DNA of 64,000 nucleotides from Nicotiana tabacum. Its lineage: Eukaryota > Streptophyta > Magnoliopsida > Solanales > Solanaceae. Made by a program: the position numbers and the translations under genes. Location of the stretch: positions 147,535,084 through 147,599,083 of the forward strand of contig NC_134101.1 of assembly GCF_000715075.1 (NCBI RefSeq), in the 5' to 3' direction. Shown one piece after another: positions 31,861-43,323 of this stretch (the first letter of the stretch is position 1; each line of letters starts with the position of its first letter). Under the pieces are notes generated by a model. That model was not told the origin of the DNA and did not search any database. It saw only the letters and a list, made by a program, of their open reading frames with translations.

Positions 31861-33524
31861 GTTCTTCCTGTTCACTTTTCCTATTGGCGTCTTTGTCCCT
31901 GAAATGATTCTTGGCTCAATCGCTAAGGAACTCTCGAAGGTGATCCTCGTTGAATAGATGGGCTACCTCCTCCCTTAATTGCCTGCAATCCTCGGTCTTG
32001 TGACCATGTATGCCATGATACTTGCACATCAAATTTGGGTTTCTTTGGGAAGGATCAGTTTGTATGGGTCTAGGCCATCTAGTATCTTTGATCCTTCCGA
32101 TTGTTGAGACAATGCCTGACACATCAACGCTAAAGTTATACTCCGATAACCGAGGTGCCTCTACAATATCGGCGTGTTTATCAAAACCACTTCTGCTCAT
32201 AAGTCCCCAAGAATTTTGTCCTCGATCGTTCCTTTGATCTTTCCGAAAAGGATTGCGCCCTGAGCCACTGTTTCTTCGATCTGCGAGATATGGCTGACAT
32301 TGTCTCTGTTCGACCTTGTCTCCTTATCGATGTCCCTTGGGGATTTAACCTCCAACCTGTTTGGATGCACCGAACTGGAGAGGGCTCCTAATTGGTCGTC
32401 CTCGACCCTGATCTTCGATTGATATCGATTGTGCATATCTATCCAAGTTACAGCTAGATACTCGACCAAATTTTGCTTCAACTATCGTGATGCTATCGAA
32501 CTCCGCTTGTTCAACACTTGGGTGAAATCTTGAACGGCCCAATCATCTGTGACCACTGGTAACTCTATGCTTTCCATTTGAAATCGGGACATGAACTCTC
32601 TCAGCATTTCGTTATCCCTTTGTCTTATCTTAAAAATGTCCGATTTTCTTGTTGCGACCTTTATGGCCCCGGCATGTGCATTCACAAAAAAATCTTCTAA
32701 CATGGAAAATGAGCCGATGGAATTCGGTGGCAAGTTGTGATACCAAATCATTGCTCCCTTTTATAGAGTTTTCCCAAATATTTTCAGCAAAACGGACTCG
32801 ATCTCATCGTCTTCTAAGTCATTTCCCTTTATTGTGCATGTGTACGAAGTGATATGTTCATTAGGATCGGTGGTCCCATTGTATTTCGGTATATCCGGCA
32901 TACAGAACTTCTTAGGAATGGGTTTCGGAGCCGCACTCTGAGGAAAAGGCTTCTGCACGAACTTTTTTGAATCCAAACCCTTTATGATCGGGGGTGCCCC
33001 AGGTATCTGATCAACTTGGGAGTTGTATGTTTCCACTTTTTTTGTCATTATCTTTGATTTTCTTTTCTCTCGACTTGATTCTTTTGGTGAGATCCTTGAG
33101 CATTTTCATAATTGTAGGATCAGTCCATGATATGTTACCATTTGTCCTTTACGGCACTGGCTCGGTACGACGAGTGATTTCGGCTCGACCACACTCGGAG
33201 TTCTATGTTGACTCTGAAGCTAAGCAATATCGGCCTTTTGAGCCTATAGCATCTCAAATATTACCTGGGGACTAACTCCCCCGTCTCCTACGCCATGTGT
33301 TCCTTGGCCACCAGATCGGCCTTCCCTGTGCACACTCCCTCCAGGGTCCACACCTAAGTCTCTGTTCAAAGCAACGTGCGAACTGACATCAACTGGATCG
33401 GAAATCGGCACTTCTCCAAGGTTAATCGATGACACCCTAGCTCCTGGAGCGATTACTTTATCGTTTCCCCGTGAAATCCAAGACCATTATCACCATGTAC
33501 GAGTGCGTTTTCTGAGTTTGACAT
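31861..33524 (-). pseudogene. gag: gag of element C (left copy)
   Basis: Start MSNSENALVHGDNGLGFHG at 33524, a stop and frame change, then SSINLGEVPISDPVDVSSH. The central part has IPKKFCMPDIPKYNGTTDP, MIWYHNLPPNSIGSF, MLREFMSRFQMESIELP and VQDFTQVLNKRSS. The zinc-finger-like motif CKYHGIHGHKTEDCRQL is at about 32020. It is the same protein type as gag of B, with different breaks. The gene is non-functional. Confidence 0.85.
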
Positions 33525-33618
33525 GTTTTAACCTGAGAAAAAAAATTCTTGAAAATAACAAGTGTGAAAATAATATGTGTTATCAGAATCAGTACTAAAA
33601 CAATCACTATTATCCTTG

Positions 33619-33636
33619 GCCCCATGGTGGACGCCA
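33619..33636 (-). promoter_or_regulatory. Primer binding site of element C
   Basis: The minus strand reads TGGCGTCCACCATGGGGC three bases after the LTR, as in B. Confidence 0.72.
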
Positions 33637-33639
33637 AAC

Positions 33640-34253
33640 TGTTTACCCTAAAATCCGAGTAACAATTAAACTTATATCGTGGTTTTAAAAATTTGTGATT
33701 TAGTCCAATACTAATTGATAAACAAGGAATTGAATATATAAATTGAAGAATAAAGTAGGTCAAACCAGTGTGCAAGCCAAGTCTTGACCTCGAGTTATGA
33801 CACTCTCGAGGTGGGCTAGTAAGAACAATAAATTGTAAGGTAACTCTGATTAACAGTAAGCAAGAAAGTGATGAATGTATATTCTCTTGTTAATGAATCA
33901 TGTGTTACAAATGAATGAGCTCCCCTTTATATAATAGGCGATTCCTAAATAAGTTACACTTTTAATTATAGTAGGGAATCTTATTGGATAGTTTTTTAAC
34001 TGCCAAGGACAAATCCGTTCCGGATTTACGCCATGATCTTCAGGCCGTGGCGGGAATCTCGCTCTTTCTGTTACTAAACCATAACAGTATTATCTCGAGA
34101 TTAGTCATACTCGACTTTGGTCTTTATCGAGCACTTCGATCCTCATGTTCTATACTCCACCATCGGGCTCGAGCCAGGTCCGTTTTGAGCTTATTCTCGA
34201 AGGAACTCCCCGAGCCTACAAAATCGGGCATACCTGATTTTGACTGTATACAG
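33640..34253 (-). repeat. Shared LTR of element C
   Basis: Plus-strand ends TGTTTACCC and TGTATACA, 614 bp. A TATATAAAGGGGAG on the minus strand (about 33920-33933) is a likely TATA box. It has a PBS on its left and a PPT on its right. Confidence 0.8.
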
Positions 34254-34274
34254 ATAGTCCCCGTATTTCTTAGA
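34254..34274 (-). promoter_or_regulatory. Polypurine tract of element C (right copy)
   Basis: The minus strand reads AAGAAATACGGGGACTATC directly before the LTR start TGTATACAG. Confidence 0.65.
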
Positions 34275-34446
34275 GTGAAATAATAAGAAACATTTGAACC
34301 TCGATTTTTTGGAGACCCTAATGGTGACGTCATCCCCATGACGTAAGCACTCGATGTGCTCGAAACATCCCCTCGGTTTGTTTCCCCAAAATATTAAATG
34401 CTTGCTAGTGGCGGTCGGCCACTAGCGCTGCCAAACCGTCACCGTG

Positions 34447-34618
34447 TGCCAATAAATACAAGGCTCCTTATTAGAAGCAAAAGCTTTTCTTCTACCTTCA
34501 AACCTCCCTGATCTCTCTTTCTCTTTATCTCTCTCTCTTTCACTACATGTTGCTCCCACCCTTTTAGTGCCAAAAGATATCAAACTCCACATATTTTTGC
34601 TTCCTCTAACTTGAATCA
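34447..34618 (+). promoter_or_regulatory. Candidate promoter and leader of antisense gene C
   Basis: CCAATAAATACAAGG at about 34449 resembles a TATA region and is followed by a C/T-rich leader (TCTCTCTTTCTCTTTATCTC, 34510-34540) and the ATG at 34619. Plant transcription starts often lie in such pyrimidine patches. It is about 200 bp inside the LTR edge and fires antisense to gag-pol. Confidence 0.45.
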
Positions 34619-35283
34619 ATGGCGAAAACTTCCAAAACCATTCCTCAAAAGGAGAAAGCTTCCTCCTTTTCTTCTCGGCCGACCGGTGATAAAGCGCTGG
34701 CCCTTCATGAAATTGTCCCCGGCCCCTATGTCACATAAAATGACTTCAAAGTTGAAAATCCTCCCACGATCCTTGGCTGATGTGAGCACGTATCAACATA
34801 TATTTGCTCGATAATGGAGAAACACCTTAAGGCCATGAAGAGGGATTGTGGCTGGGGGATGAGGTCATGGTACAGATCCCCGCCCCCGAGGAGAGTATCA
34901 CCACTCATGTAGAGGGGTTACTGAGTGTTTATACTTACCCCTTCACACTGGGTCCCATCAACCCAATCGTCAATGACTTCTGCAAGATATACCAGGTCAC
35001 CCTCAGCCAAATCCACCCTTCTTTCTGGCGTATTGTGATTATGCTCCGTTACTTCTCCAGTAAGGCCGAGGGGCTAGAGTTCACCCTCAACGATCTTATC
35101 CAATTGTATTAGCCTCAGCTTTTCCGAGGTTGATTAAGCTCCAACGTCGGTCGACTAAGGCCTTCTTTGCAAGAAATGACGAGGATAAAGATCAGGGTTG
35201 GATGAGTCGGTTCATTCGTGTGAGGACCTGAGATATCATCCCAGTGGAGAAAATGCCGTTCCCAGAGAAGTGGATCCCTAAGT

Positions 35284-35369
35284 GTAAGTGAAGTTTTTTT
35301 TCCAGTAGCCCTCCATATTCCATTTTTGTATTGCATGATGCGTCCATCTTTTTTACATCGGTCTCTTGG
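35284..35369 (+). other. Candidate intron 1 of antisense gene C
   Basis: Donor GTAAGTGA after the MPFPEKW exon. The expected acceptor reads TCTCTTGG, so AG seems mutated to GG. Same place as 9687-9767. Confidence 0.5.
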
Positions 35370-35485
35370 ATGCCCCATGTGGTTACCAACCTCGAAAACT
35401 GGGTCCGAAATCTAGCTGCGACCTCCGTATAACGAGCACCTATGGTGTGACTTGGCGAGAGACAGATGGGAAGACGAACATCATG

Positions 35486-35568
35486 GTAAGTTCATCTTGT
35501 AAACTTTTGGTGCTTTCCTCTTTATCAGAGATATTTCTTTACTCAAACCTAATTCTCATTCTTGCAAG
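35486..35568 (+). other. Candidate intron 2 of antisense gene C
   Basis: Donor GTAAGTTC; acceptor CATTCTTGCAAG. 83 bp. Same place as 9897-9981. Confidence 0.55.
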
Positions 35569-36212
35569 CATTGGATATGTCTCTAAAATGAGGCCGACCC
35601 CACCTGGGGAAGAGACTGAGTCCCCAATTCTGTAATCGGGGAAAGATAATAAGAGGAAAAGGGTCTCGAAGCTTGAAGAGTCCCAAGATAAAGAGTCTCC
35701 AGTTCGAAGACACAAGAGGAACATCATTCCTGTGGATATAGGCTCAGTCCACCAGCTGATTGATGAAGAAGAGGACAAGGGTGAAGACTCGGTGCTGGTG
35801 GTCCGAGCCAGGAAGCCGGTTGAAGTTGCCAAGCCTTCCAAGCCGGAAACTCTGCCTCATGATGAAGATGCTTCGAAGATAGATGCGAGCAAAACCCCTG
35901 CATCGCCTAAGGTCGAGATTGTTCCTCGGCCACCAACAGGCACAATAGAGGGGTCGGGTTCCGATATCCCCAATACTGAACAGAACGCCTTGAATGATTT
36001 GCTTAGGGCCAAGACAATAGGTCACTCCCCCTCTCTACCAGCTTATTCTGAAGAGGCCATGAGGGAGGCTTGGGCTCTGCATATGCTTGACTTGGGCGGA
36101 GTCCCCAGTGAAGAGGATCCCTTCCGGTATTGCTTTACTGGGGTTGATGATGCTGCCGATCTCAACGACGCATCAACCCCTCTTCGAAGAGGCTGAACGC
36201 TTTTTCTCTCGA

Positions 36213-36292
36213 GTAAGCATTAATTCTTATTGTTGCAATTTTCTTTTTCTTCTTCTCCCTTTACCCTATCTTGTATCCTTCTTTCTGTGTAG
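36213..36292 (+). other. Candidate intron 3 of antisense gene C
   Basis: Donor GTAAGCATT after FEEAERFFSR; T-rich tract; acceptor TTTCTGTGTAG before GCTTTCACC (AFT). 80 bp. Same place as 10298-10360. Confidence 0.68.
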
Positions 36293-37110
36293 GCTTTCAC
36301 CAAGTTTAGGGCCGAACTGAGACAATGGGAGGCCGAGCACCAGAAGACCTCGGATGAAAGGAATGCTTTGAAGCTCCTTTGCAGTCAAAAGGAGGAGAAG
36401 CTCAAGGACCTTTGGGTAGACTTGGCCAAGGCGAGTAAGGATGAGGCCGAGCTAGACAAGCAGGTAACTATCATTTTGAAAGAGTATGGTCTACTCGACC
36501 CAAATATGGAAGTTAATACTTTAGTGTCTCAGCTACAACAAAAACTGGAGAGGATTGAGCAGCTTCAAGGCGAGATCGATTAGATCAAGGCCGATTGCGG
36601 TTGGTGGTAAGAGAACATGGACCACCTAGCTGTGGAGAAAGATGCTAATTTGGCCAAACTGGCATCGGCCGAGGCCCAACTTCGGGGAGCTAAAGAGAAA
36701 AGCTCGGCCTACGCCAGAAAGATTGATGAGCTCGAGGTCAAGCTTGTTGATGCCAGGGCAGATGTCGGGAAGACGAAGGTCACGACTGACAAAACCATTG
36801 CTGTGTACTTCAATGATGCTAAGGCTGCTCAAACGCAGCTAAGGGAAGCCTCCAACTGAGAGTGACAGAGTAATGATTTGGCCAAATGCCAATTCCAGTC
36901 TCCACTCTTGAGGAAATCCACGCTCGAGGTTACGACCTTACTAAAGAGATAGCTCAGGCAAAGGCACTCGAAGCTGATGCCATATTTCTCGTCTCTTCCT
37001 TCTCTGACGATGATGATGATGATGAAGGCAGCCAAAGTGGGTCTGACAATTATGAGGGGCTCGAAAAGGAAGCTGCTCCCGAGAAAGAAACCAGCCCCGG
37101 ACATAGTTAG

Positions 37111-38520
37111 GATTTTTTTTTGTGTAAGGCCTCTCATGGGCATTGTAAATACCTTCTATGTATAAAAAAATCCCCTTCCTTTCCGCTCTATCTCTGATTC
37201 GTGGTAAAGTCTGCTTTGTTTTTTCCTTGCAAAATTTTTTGTTTTTACAACTTCAATAATCGAGTGAGTATTAGCTCGAACTCAGAGTAAAACAAACCCT
37301 TATGTTTTTAGTAAATAATTGGAAAGTTTTGAACTTATAATAGAATACCTCTTAAGGTTTTACGATGAATCCTCGAGCTATATTCAAGTCGACTTTATTC
37401 GAGCACGGAATAATGGGACCCTTAGGTCCGAGTTGAGTGAGAACAAGGCCTCGGACTCTAAATGTTTTAGCCCCTAGGTTCTTTTAGGTTGGGATATGGC
37501 CTTTAAAAGATGGCTATTATTTCCCCATTTTTGGCTTAAAAGACTTAGTAAAAATTTCTTTATGACTTAGCATGTATTTTTTACCCATTGGGTTTTTTAA
37601 GGGTTCGATGCCGATCGATACCCCTTTACTTTTTGTGCCTTAGCACGTTTGCATTAAGATAATTTGAAACCTCTTAAGGTTTTTAGAGGGATGATTTTAT
37701 CGAATCCCCTTTTTAATCGTTTTGTTGGGGATAGCCTTTTAACCGGGTTTTTCAAAGTATTTGAAGGCCTATTGTTTATTGCGGGATTCGGACATCTCCG
37801 AGCCATGTTATTTCGGCCCTAGACTTTGGGTATGCCTCTTGGACTTATTTCCCGATAACATTTTGAACTTGTTCAGTCCCCGAGTATGATGGCCTTGGCC
37901 TTTATGTCGAGGGTGCCATTTTGAGGTCTTATGAATTCGAGTTTAGGTAACTTGAATGTGTTGACTGTCGATGACAGTCCTCGAGTGTTCGAGATGTATT
38001 TGCGCTTAGCCCTTGAGCCATTTCTCACAAAATCATAAGTATGGAGCTCGTATAGGAGCAAATTTCTTTGAGACACAAAACGTTTGATATAGAAAGAATG
38101 CTTCTTTGAATAATTCATACATGCATACATCTTCTGCCATCGGGGCTCAACTAATCTATATGGACACGGTTCATTCGACCGTTTGGCCTATTACAAGGTT
38201 TTCCTATCGAGATGTACTGACCCGAAGTATTTTTCTTGAAAATATAATTCCCGATGGTGATGCCCCCCAGTATTCGAGGTTGATTGAAAAGAAGCCTTGG
38301 ATACTGTTGAATTTTCCTCAGGTAGCACATAGTTGTTGCCTCGTTAAAAACCTCGCCGGAAAAACCCATTCGGGAAAAAAACTGATCTGAGGGAAAAAGA
38401 GTGCAACGCATGCTTAAAACCCAAGATCTTCTTGTTGAAGAGTTTTCTCGACACCTCGATCGAACACCTGCAATAGGTTAGTATCAAATTTAGATGGAAA
38501 AGGAATAAAGTCATACCTTA
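37111..38520. other. Spacer between convergent antisense gene and pol of element C
   Basis: No gene is seen. The first 80 bp (GTGTAAGGCC, TGTATAAAAAAATCC) look like a polyadenylation region of the antisense gene. From about 38140 it matches 13190-13500 of element B. It is AT-rich with CGAG-containing blocks but has no array like that in B. Confidence 0.55.
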
Positions 38521-39880
38521 GCAATAATATCGTTTGAGTAGTGATACCTTCCAATTGTTTGGCAATTATTCGCCCTCCATCGTGCCAAGTTTGTAAGATC
38601 CCTTTTCAATGACACCGATGAATCGATATGGTCCTTCCCAATTCAGGCCTAATTTCCCTTCATTTGGGTCTCAAGTGTTGAGGGTGACTTTCCTTAGAAC
38701 TAATTCCTTGATTCCGAAATGGTGAAGGTTGGCTCTTATATTGTAATATCTCTCGATCCTTTACTTCTGTGCAGCCATCCGAACAAGTGCAACTTCTTGT
38801 TTTTCATCCAATAGTTTGAGGCTAGTATTCATGGCATCATGATTTGATTCCTCCGTTGCATGCCGAAATCTGGCGCTAGGTTCCCTGACCTCGACTGGAA
38901 TTAAGGCCTCGGAGCCATATACTAAGGAGAACGGGGTTCCCCCCTGCTGGACTTTGATGTCATTCGATATGCCCAAAGAACTTCGTGCACGACTTCTCTC
39001 CATTTCCCCTTAGCATCGCTCAACCTTTCCTTTAAGTTTTGAATGATGGTCTTGTTCGTTGATTCAGCCTGTCCATTTCCACTTGGGTGATACGACGTCG
39101 ATAAGATCCTTTTTATTTTGTGTTCCTCGAGGAACTCCATTACCTTGCTGCCGATGAATTGCTTTCCATTGTCGCATACAATTTCAGCAGGTATCCCGAA
39201 TCGACACAAGATGTGGTCCTAGATGAAGTCTATAACTTCTTTTTCTCTGATCTTCTCGAAGTCCTGTGCTTCCACCCATTTAGAAAAGTAGTCAGTCATA
39301 AATAAAATGAATTTAGATTTACTTGGGGCCGTTAGTAGAGGGCCAACGATATCCATCCCCTATTTCATAAATGGCCATGGAGATATGACTGAATGTAGTT
39401 GTTCCTCGGGCTGATGGATCATCGGTGCAAATCTTTGACATTTATCACATTTTCGAACAAACTCTTTAGTATCTTTTTCCATGTTATCTCAATAGTACTC
39501 TGCACTAATGATTTTGTGAATCAAAGATTTGCTGCTGGAGTGGTTCCTGCAAGTGCCTTCATGGACCTCTCGTAAAACATAATCGGTGGCTCCCGGCCCT
39601 AAATATACCGCCAACGGTCCATCGAACGTCCTTGTGTATGTTCCATCTTCATCCAATGTGAATCGGGCAGCTTTGGTTCGTAGGGCCCTCGACTCTTTAG
39701 GGTCCGATGTGAGCTTTTTGTTCTTTAATTATTCAATATATTTATTCCTGCAATCCCAGGTTAAGCTTGTATAGTTTATCTCAGCATGACCTTCCTCGAC
39801 CACCTATCTCGATAATTCGACGACAGTCCCCGGGACAATATCTTCTTCCTCGACTGATGATCCTAAATTTGCCAATGCAT
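38521..39880 (-). pseudogene. pol: Integrase of element C (right copy)
   Basis: The zinc part has REVHEGTCRNHSSSKSLIHK and FVRKCDKCQRF (HHCC). The core has GMDIVGPLLTAPSK (first D), IPAEIVCDNGKQFIGSKVME (second D) and GNGQAESTNKTIIQNLKERL (E), then WREVVHEVLWAYRMT and GGTPFSLVYGSEALIPVEV. The end reads PNNWKVSLLKRYYC near 38540. Stops include those at about 39487 and 39360. Tat-type integrases have this GNGQAES form. Confidence 0.85.
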
Positions 39881-40150
39881 CAGCCTCGCTGTTTTATTCT
39901 CGAGGTATGTGATCTAGAGTCCACTCCTTAAAGCGGTGCAAAGTTACCTGTAGCTTTTCCAAATACCTTTGCATTCTATCCTCTCGAACTTTGAAGCTTT
40001 TGTTTGCTTGGTTCACCACCAGTAAAGAGTCGCGCTTGGCTTCAATGACTTCTGCCCCCAAGCTTTTAGCTAGCTCGAGACCTACAATCATGGCCTCGTA
40101 GTCGGCCAATTATTAGTCAACCTAGATGTTTTGATAGATTGGCTGATAGT
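39881..40150 (-). pseudogene. pol: Additional (archaeal-type) RNase H of element C
   Basis: MADYEAMIVGLELAKSLGAE, EAKRDSLLVVNQANKSFKVR, MQRYLEKLQVTLHRFKEWTL and DHIPRE match the extra RNase H found between the RT-linked RNase H and integrase in Tat elements. The NSEADALANLGSS end follows after a stop at about 39897. The first catalytic segment lies in broken sequence near 40120-40160. Confidence 0.75.
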
Positions 40151-40449
40151 GCTACCTGTGGGTGGCTTCAAAATGATTCTAGACCGGACCCCTTCACATT
40201 AGAAGCACCATATGTGAAAAGGTCCATACCCCCGATGATGTGCACAATTTTAACAAAAGTTCCTTTTCAACTTCGGGTACGGGGGTTTGCGTGAAATCGG
40301 CCATGAAGTCCGCTAAAATTTGAGACTTGATGGTTGTTCGGGGTTGACAGGTGATATCATACCAACTGAGTTCGATGACCCATTTAGCCAATCGACCCGA
40401 AAGTTCGGGTTTGTGCAAAATATTACAAAGTGGGTAAGTGGTTAACACA
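40151..40449 (-). pseudogene. pol: RT-linked RNase H C-terminus of element C
   Basis: Reads LTTYPLCNILHKPELSGRLA, WVIELSWYDITCQPRTTIKS and LADFMADFTQTP, the end of the RT-RNase H segment before the extra RNase H. It is cut at 40449 by the 5' LTR of element E; the rest should lie beyond the right edge of the window. Confidence 0.78.
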
Positions 40450-41695
40450 TGTTGATACCCAATTTGTTTCTCATATTTTAAATATATATACATATACTTT
40501 CAAAATAGTGCATATGCACCATCATTTGATTTATAAGCATACATAAATATTTTTCATAAATCTTTTATAATTTTTAAGGGCTTTAATCCAATTTATTCTT
40601 GCATTTTTTATTATATATAAATATACAATAATTATCTTTCAAATTATTTTTATGATGATTTAATCATCTAAATTTATCATTTATACCCACATAATGTTTA
40701 AATATTTTTCAGTGCATTTTTAAAGCTAAGTTGCACATCTTTGCAATAATACCCATATTAATGTATAATTACATTATTTATGCAAAAAATGAATTTTGAT
40801 ATTTTTATAATATTGAGTAATTATTTGTAATAATTTTAGTATATAAATGATATTTTAGTTATTTATTAATTACTTTTATAAATTATTTATTTATTAAAAC
40901 ATTGGGTATTTAAAAACTAGCCTAATTCTAAACCCATTTTCGGACCTAAACTACCCAATACACCAACCCAATAATACCTGAGCCCAAACCAAATACCCCC
41001 CAACCCAACCAGCTAATTAACCTGACCCAGATCTCCTTAAACCTCAGCCGTTGATCAAAAATGATAAACAACTCACAAAACCCCATCCCTTTTCCTTATA
41101 TCTCCTCACCCTAACCCTAATCCCCATTCCCTAAAGACCGCCACCTCTAAACTCTCTCTGTCTCACCTCTAAAGAACCCTAATCGCCGCACTTTACCAAT
41201 CCCCTTCCTAATCCCTTTAGCCATGTGATTTACCTGTTATTTACTAACCATATCCGTGTTCTTTCTCTACTGGTTACTCGTTTGTGGTGTTACCTAGTTG
41301 CTTGCCTAACATGGCAGGCAAATCTCATCAAAATCGAACCAAATCAGTTAAAAACCTTAATTTCTCTAATTATTCTGTCTATGTTCATCATGTATCCTTT
41401 GTAAGTACGAATATTTTCTCTATCTCTTGATGATTCTTACACCCTAAATTAGGGTTTTCAGACCTCTTTTAATCGAACCAAATCGAGTTCGATTCTCTGA
41501 TTTTAAGTGATATTCCGTCTATGTTCGTCCGATTCTATGTGGTGTTTGATTTTATTCAGCCGATTTTACACTATCCCTAAAATTAGGGTTTGAGACTTTT
41601 TCCTTTCCCTTACTGATTCTGATTGCATGTAATGAATCTTTCCTTTCTCGTGTTTGATTGATGATTTTCCTTATTTGGATGTTAATTTCTACCAC

Positions 41696-41703
41696 TATAT
41701 AAA
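41696..41703 (+). promoter_or_regulatory. TATA box of element E 5' LTR
   Basis: CACTATATAAACCC followed by a C-rich stretch. The 3' LTR keeps TATATAAA at 56411-56418. Transcription would start near 41730, leaving about 2.9 kb of R-U5. Confidence 0.6.
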
Positions 41704-43323
41704 CCCTTTCCCCCCATTCCCTTTGGACAGACTTTTTGAACTCGATACAGCTTCACTAAATCAAAAAGCTTTACTCTGATTTACATTCGATCTTGCTACT
41801 CAGAATATTGTGGCTTTTATTATTTTGTGCATTTTCGCTTAGCTGGTGATTCACTTGACTTCTGCTATTCCATTCTTACATGTCTATGATTTGCATGTGT
41901 TCTTACTTCTGAATCTATGGTTCAATATGCTTCTGAGTCCTGTTAGGCATTGTTCTATCAACTTTACATGTTTTAGTCTCATTAACACTTAACTGCCCTT
42001 AATGCCACAAGTTCTGCAGTTATCTATTCCTAGCCTGGTTAATCTGGAATTTCTTGGGGGTTTATTCAGTTAGTTCGTTAAACTCTTGAATGCTCATGAA
42101 CATGTTTACTCACTTGTCCTGAATCCCTGCAGTGGGTGCCTCACATTTGTGTTATCCTGTGTTAAGACCTTTATTGTCAGTCGTAATTATTCAGCATGAT
42201 CACTCGACCCTATACCCTCCTTTTTTTCTGGTGTTTGCTTATGATTTGGAACAATTGTCTCATCATGTTTGAATCAGTACTTTGAAATGTTAGGCTAAAT
42301 CTTTGATACAAACTGGATCATCTTTTGTTAATTAGGCTACTATAATAATGCTTGAATGCCTATGCTTGCTACTTGATATGATACAACCTTCTATTCAGAA
42401 TAATAGTTTGTATATGTATCTTAATTTGTGATTGTAATCTCATCCCTTTGCCAACATGATACCCTACTCTTTTTATGATTATTTGACTCATCACAATGTT
42501 GTCCTGTCTCCTTGGTAATAACATTAGGTTGTGTACTTGGCATATTTCAACCATGTTTTAACCTGTCTTGCACCTGTGTATAACAACCTTAGTCAATCCT
42601 GAAAGTATGTTCTTTTCAACTTTTCTTTTAGCATGTGACTGTTTCTTTGCTAAGTGTTGAATCTGTTTCTCAGTTTACATTAAGCTTGTTCTTTTTAGCT
42701 CTGTGATTTAATCAACTATCTACCTGGTTTGCTCAATTTGGTTGTGTATGTTTAAACCCTTCAATTCCAGTTTTCTCAACTTTGGTCCTTTCTTTCTCCT
42801 GTCACCTAAGTCCTTTAAATTCCATTCTTAGCCGGCTTAAAGCCAAGGCTACTTAGGTTCTGTCCATTGGCCTCTCTAGTGTGAGCACTGCTCAGGGTTC
42901 ATTTGAGACCCTTGTGAACTCTGGCACACTAGGGCTTGGTCCCTAGTTTCTTCTCTGAGTTATCTCTGCTAATCTCCCTAGCATTAGCACTACCCTGGGT
43001 TCATGAAGCCCTTGGGAACTCTGACACACTAGGTTCTTGGTTCTATATGTTCATCTATAACCACTGGGGGAATCCCCAAAGTCCTGGATGCCTTATGTCC
43101 ATGAGCATGTAATTTTGGGGCTGTTGTGAATTGTGAGAATGAAGGCCTGGCCGGCCAGGTGTACCTTTGGGCTCGTTGTAGGCTCCCTATAGCTATTCAA
43201 CTTTGTAATTTTTTCTATTCATTCTGGGTCTGTAATAATTCTTGTAATAACATTTTGGGGTATTAGTGAAATCTGGAAAATGACTTTTATCTTATACTTG
43301 CACTGAAATGGATAGAAATCCAG

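Larger units (their letters stand above)
34619..37110 (+). pseudogene. Antisense gene of Tat element C (gypsy-type transposon 28-like domain, coiled-coil C-terminus)
   Basis: Start MAKTSKTIPQKEKASSFSSR at 34619. The core reads RDCGWG, a one-base shift, then EESITTHVEGLLSVYTYPF, LGPINPIVNDF and VTLSQIHPSFWRIVIMLRYF, ending MPFPEKW before a GTAAGT donor. Candidate introns at 35284-35369, 35486-35568 and 36213-36292 separate exons. The middle exon carries a 154-codon acidic stretch (NDLLRAKTIGHSPSLPAYSE and FRYCFTGVDDAADLNDAS). The last exons form a long coiled coil (LKLLCSQKEEKLKDLWVDLA; LAKLASAEAQLRGAKEKSSA), then EEIHARGYDLTKEIAQAK and a poly-aspartate tail before the TAG at 37108. Stops at 34736, 36582 and elsewhere make it inactive. 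The acidic tail and coiled coil suggest a protein-binding nuclear role, but that is inference. Confidence 0.75.
30315..40449 (-). mobile_element. Tat-lineage element C, two copies sharing one LTR
   Basis: Left of the LTR at 33640-34253 are PBS, gag, protease and RT of one copy, running leftward and cut at 30315. Right of it are PPT, antisense gene, spacer and the integrase/RNase H end of pol of a second copy, cut at 40449 by element E. Both halves are minus strand. One LTR thus serves as 3' LTR of the right copy and 5' LTR of the left copy. Gag and antisense protein are related to those of element B. Confidence 0.72.
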
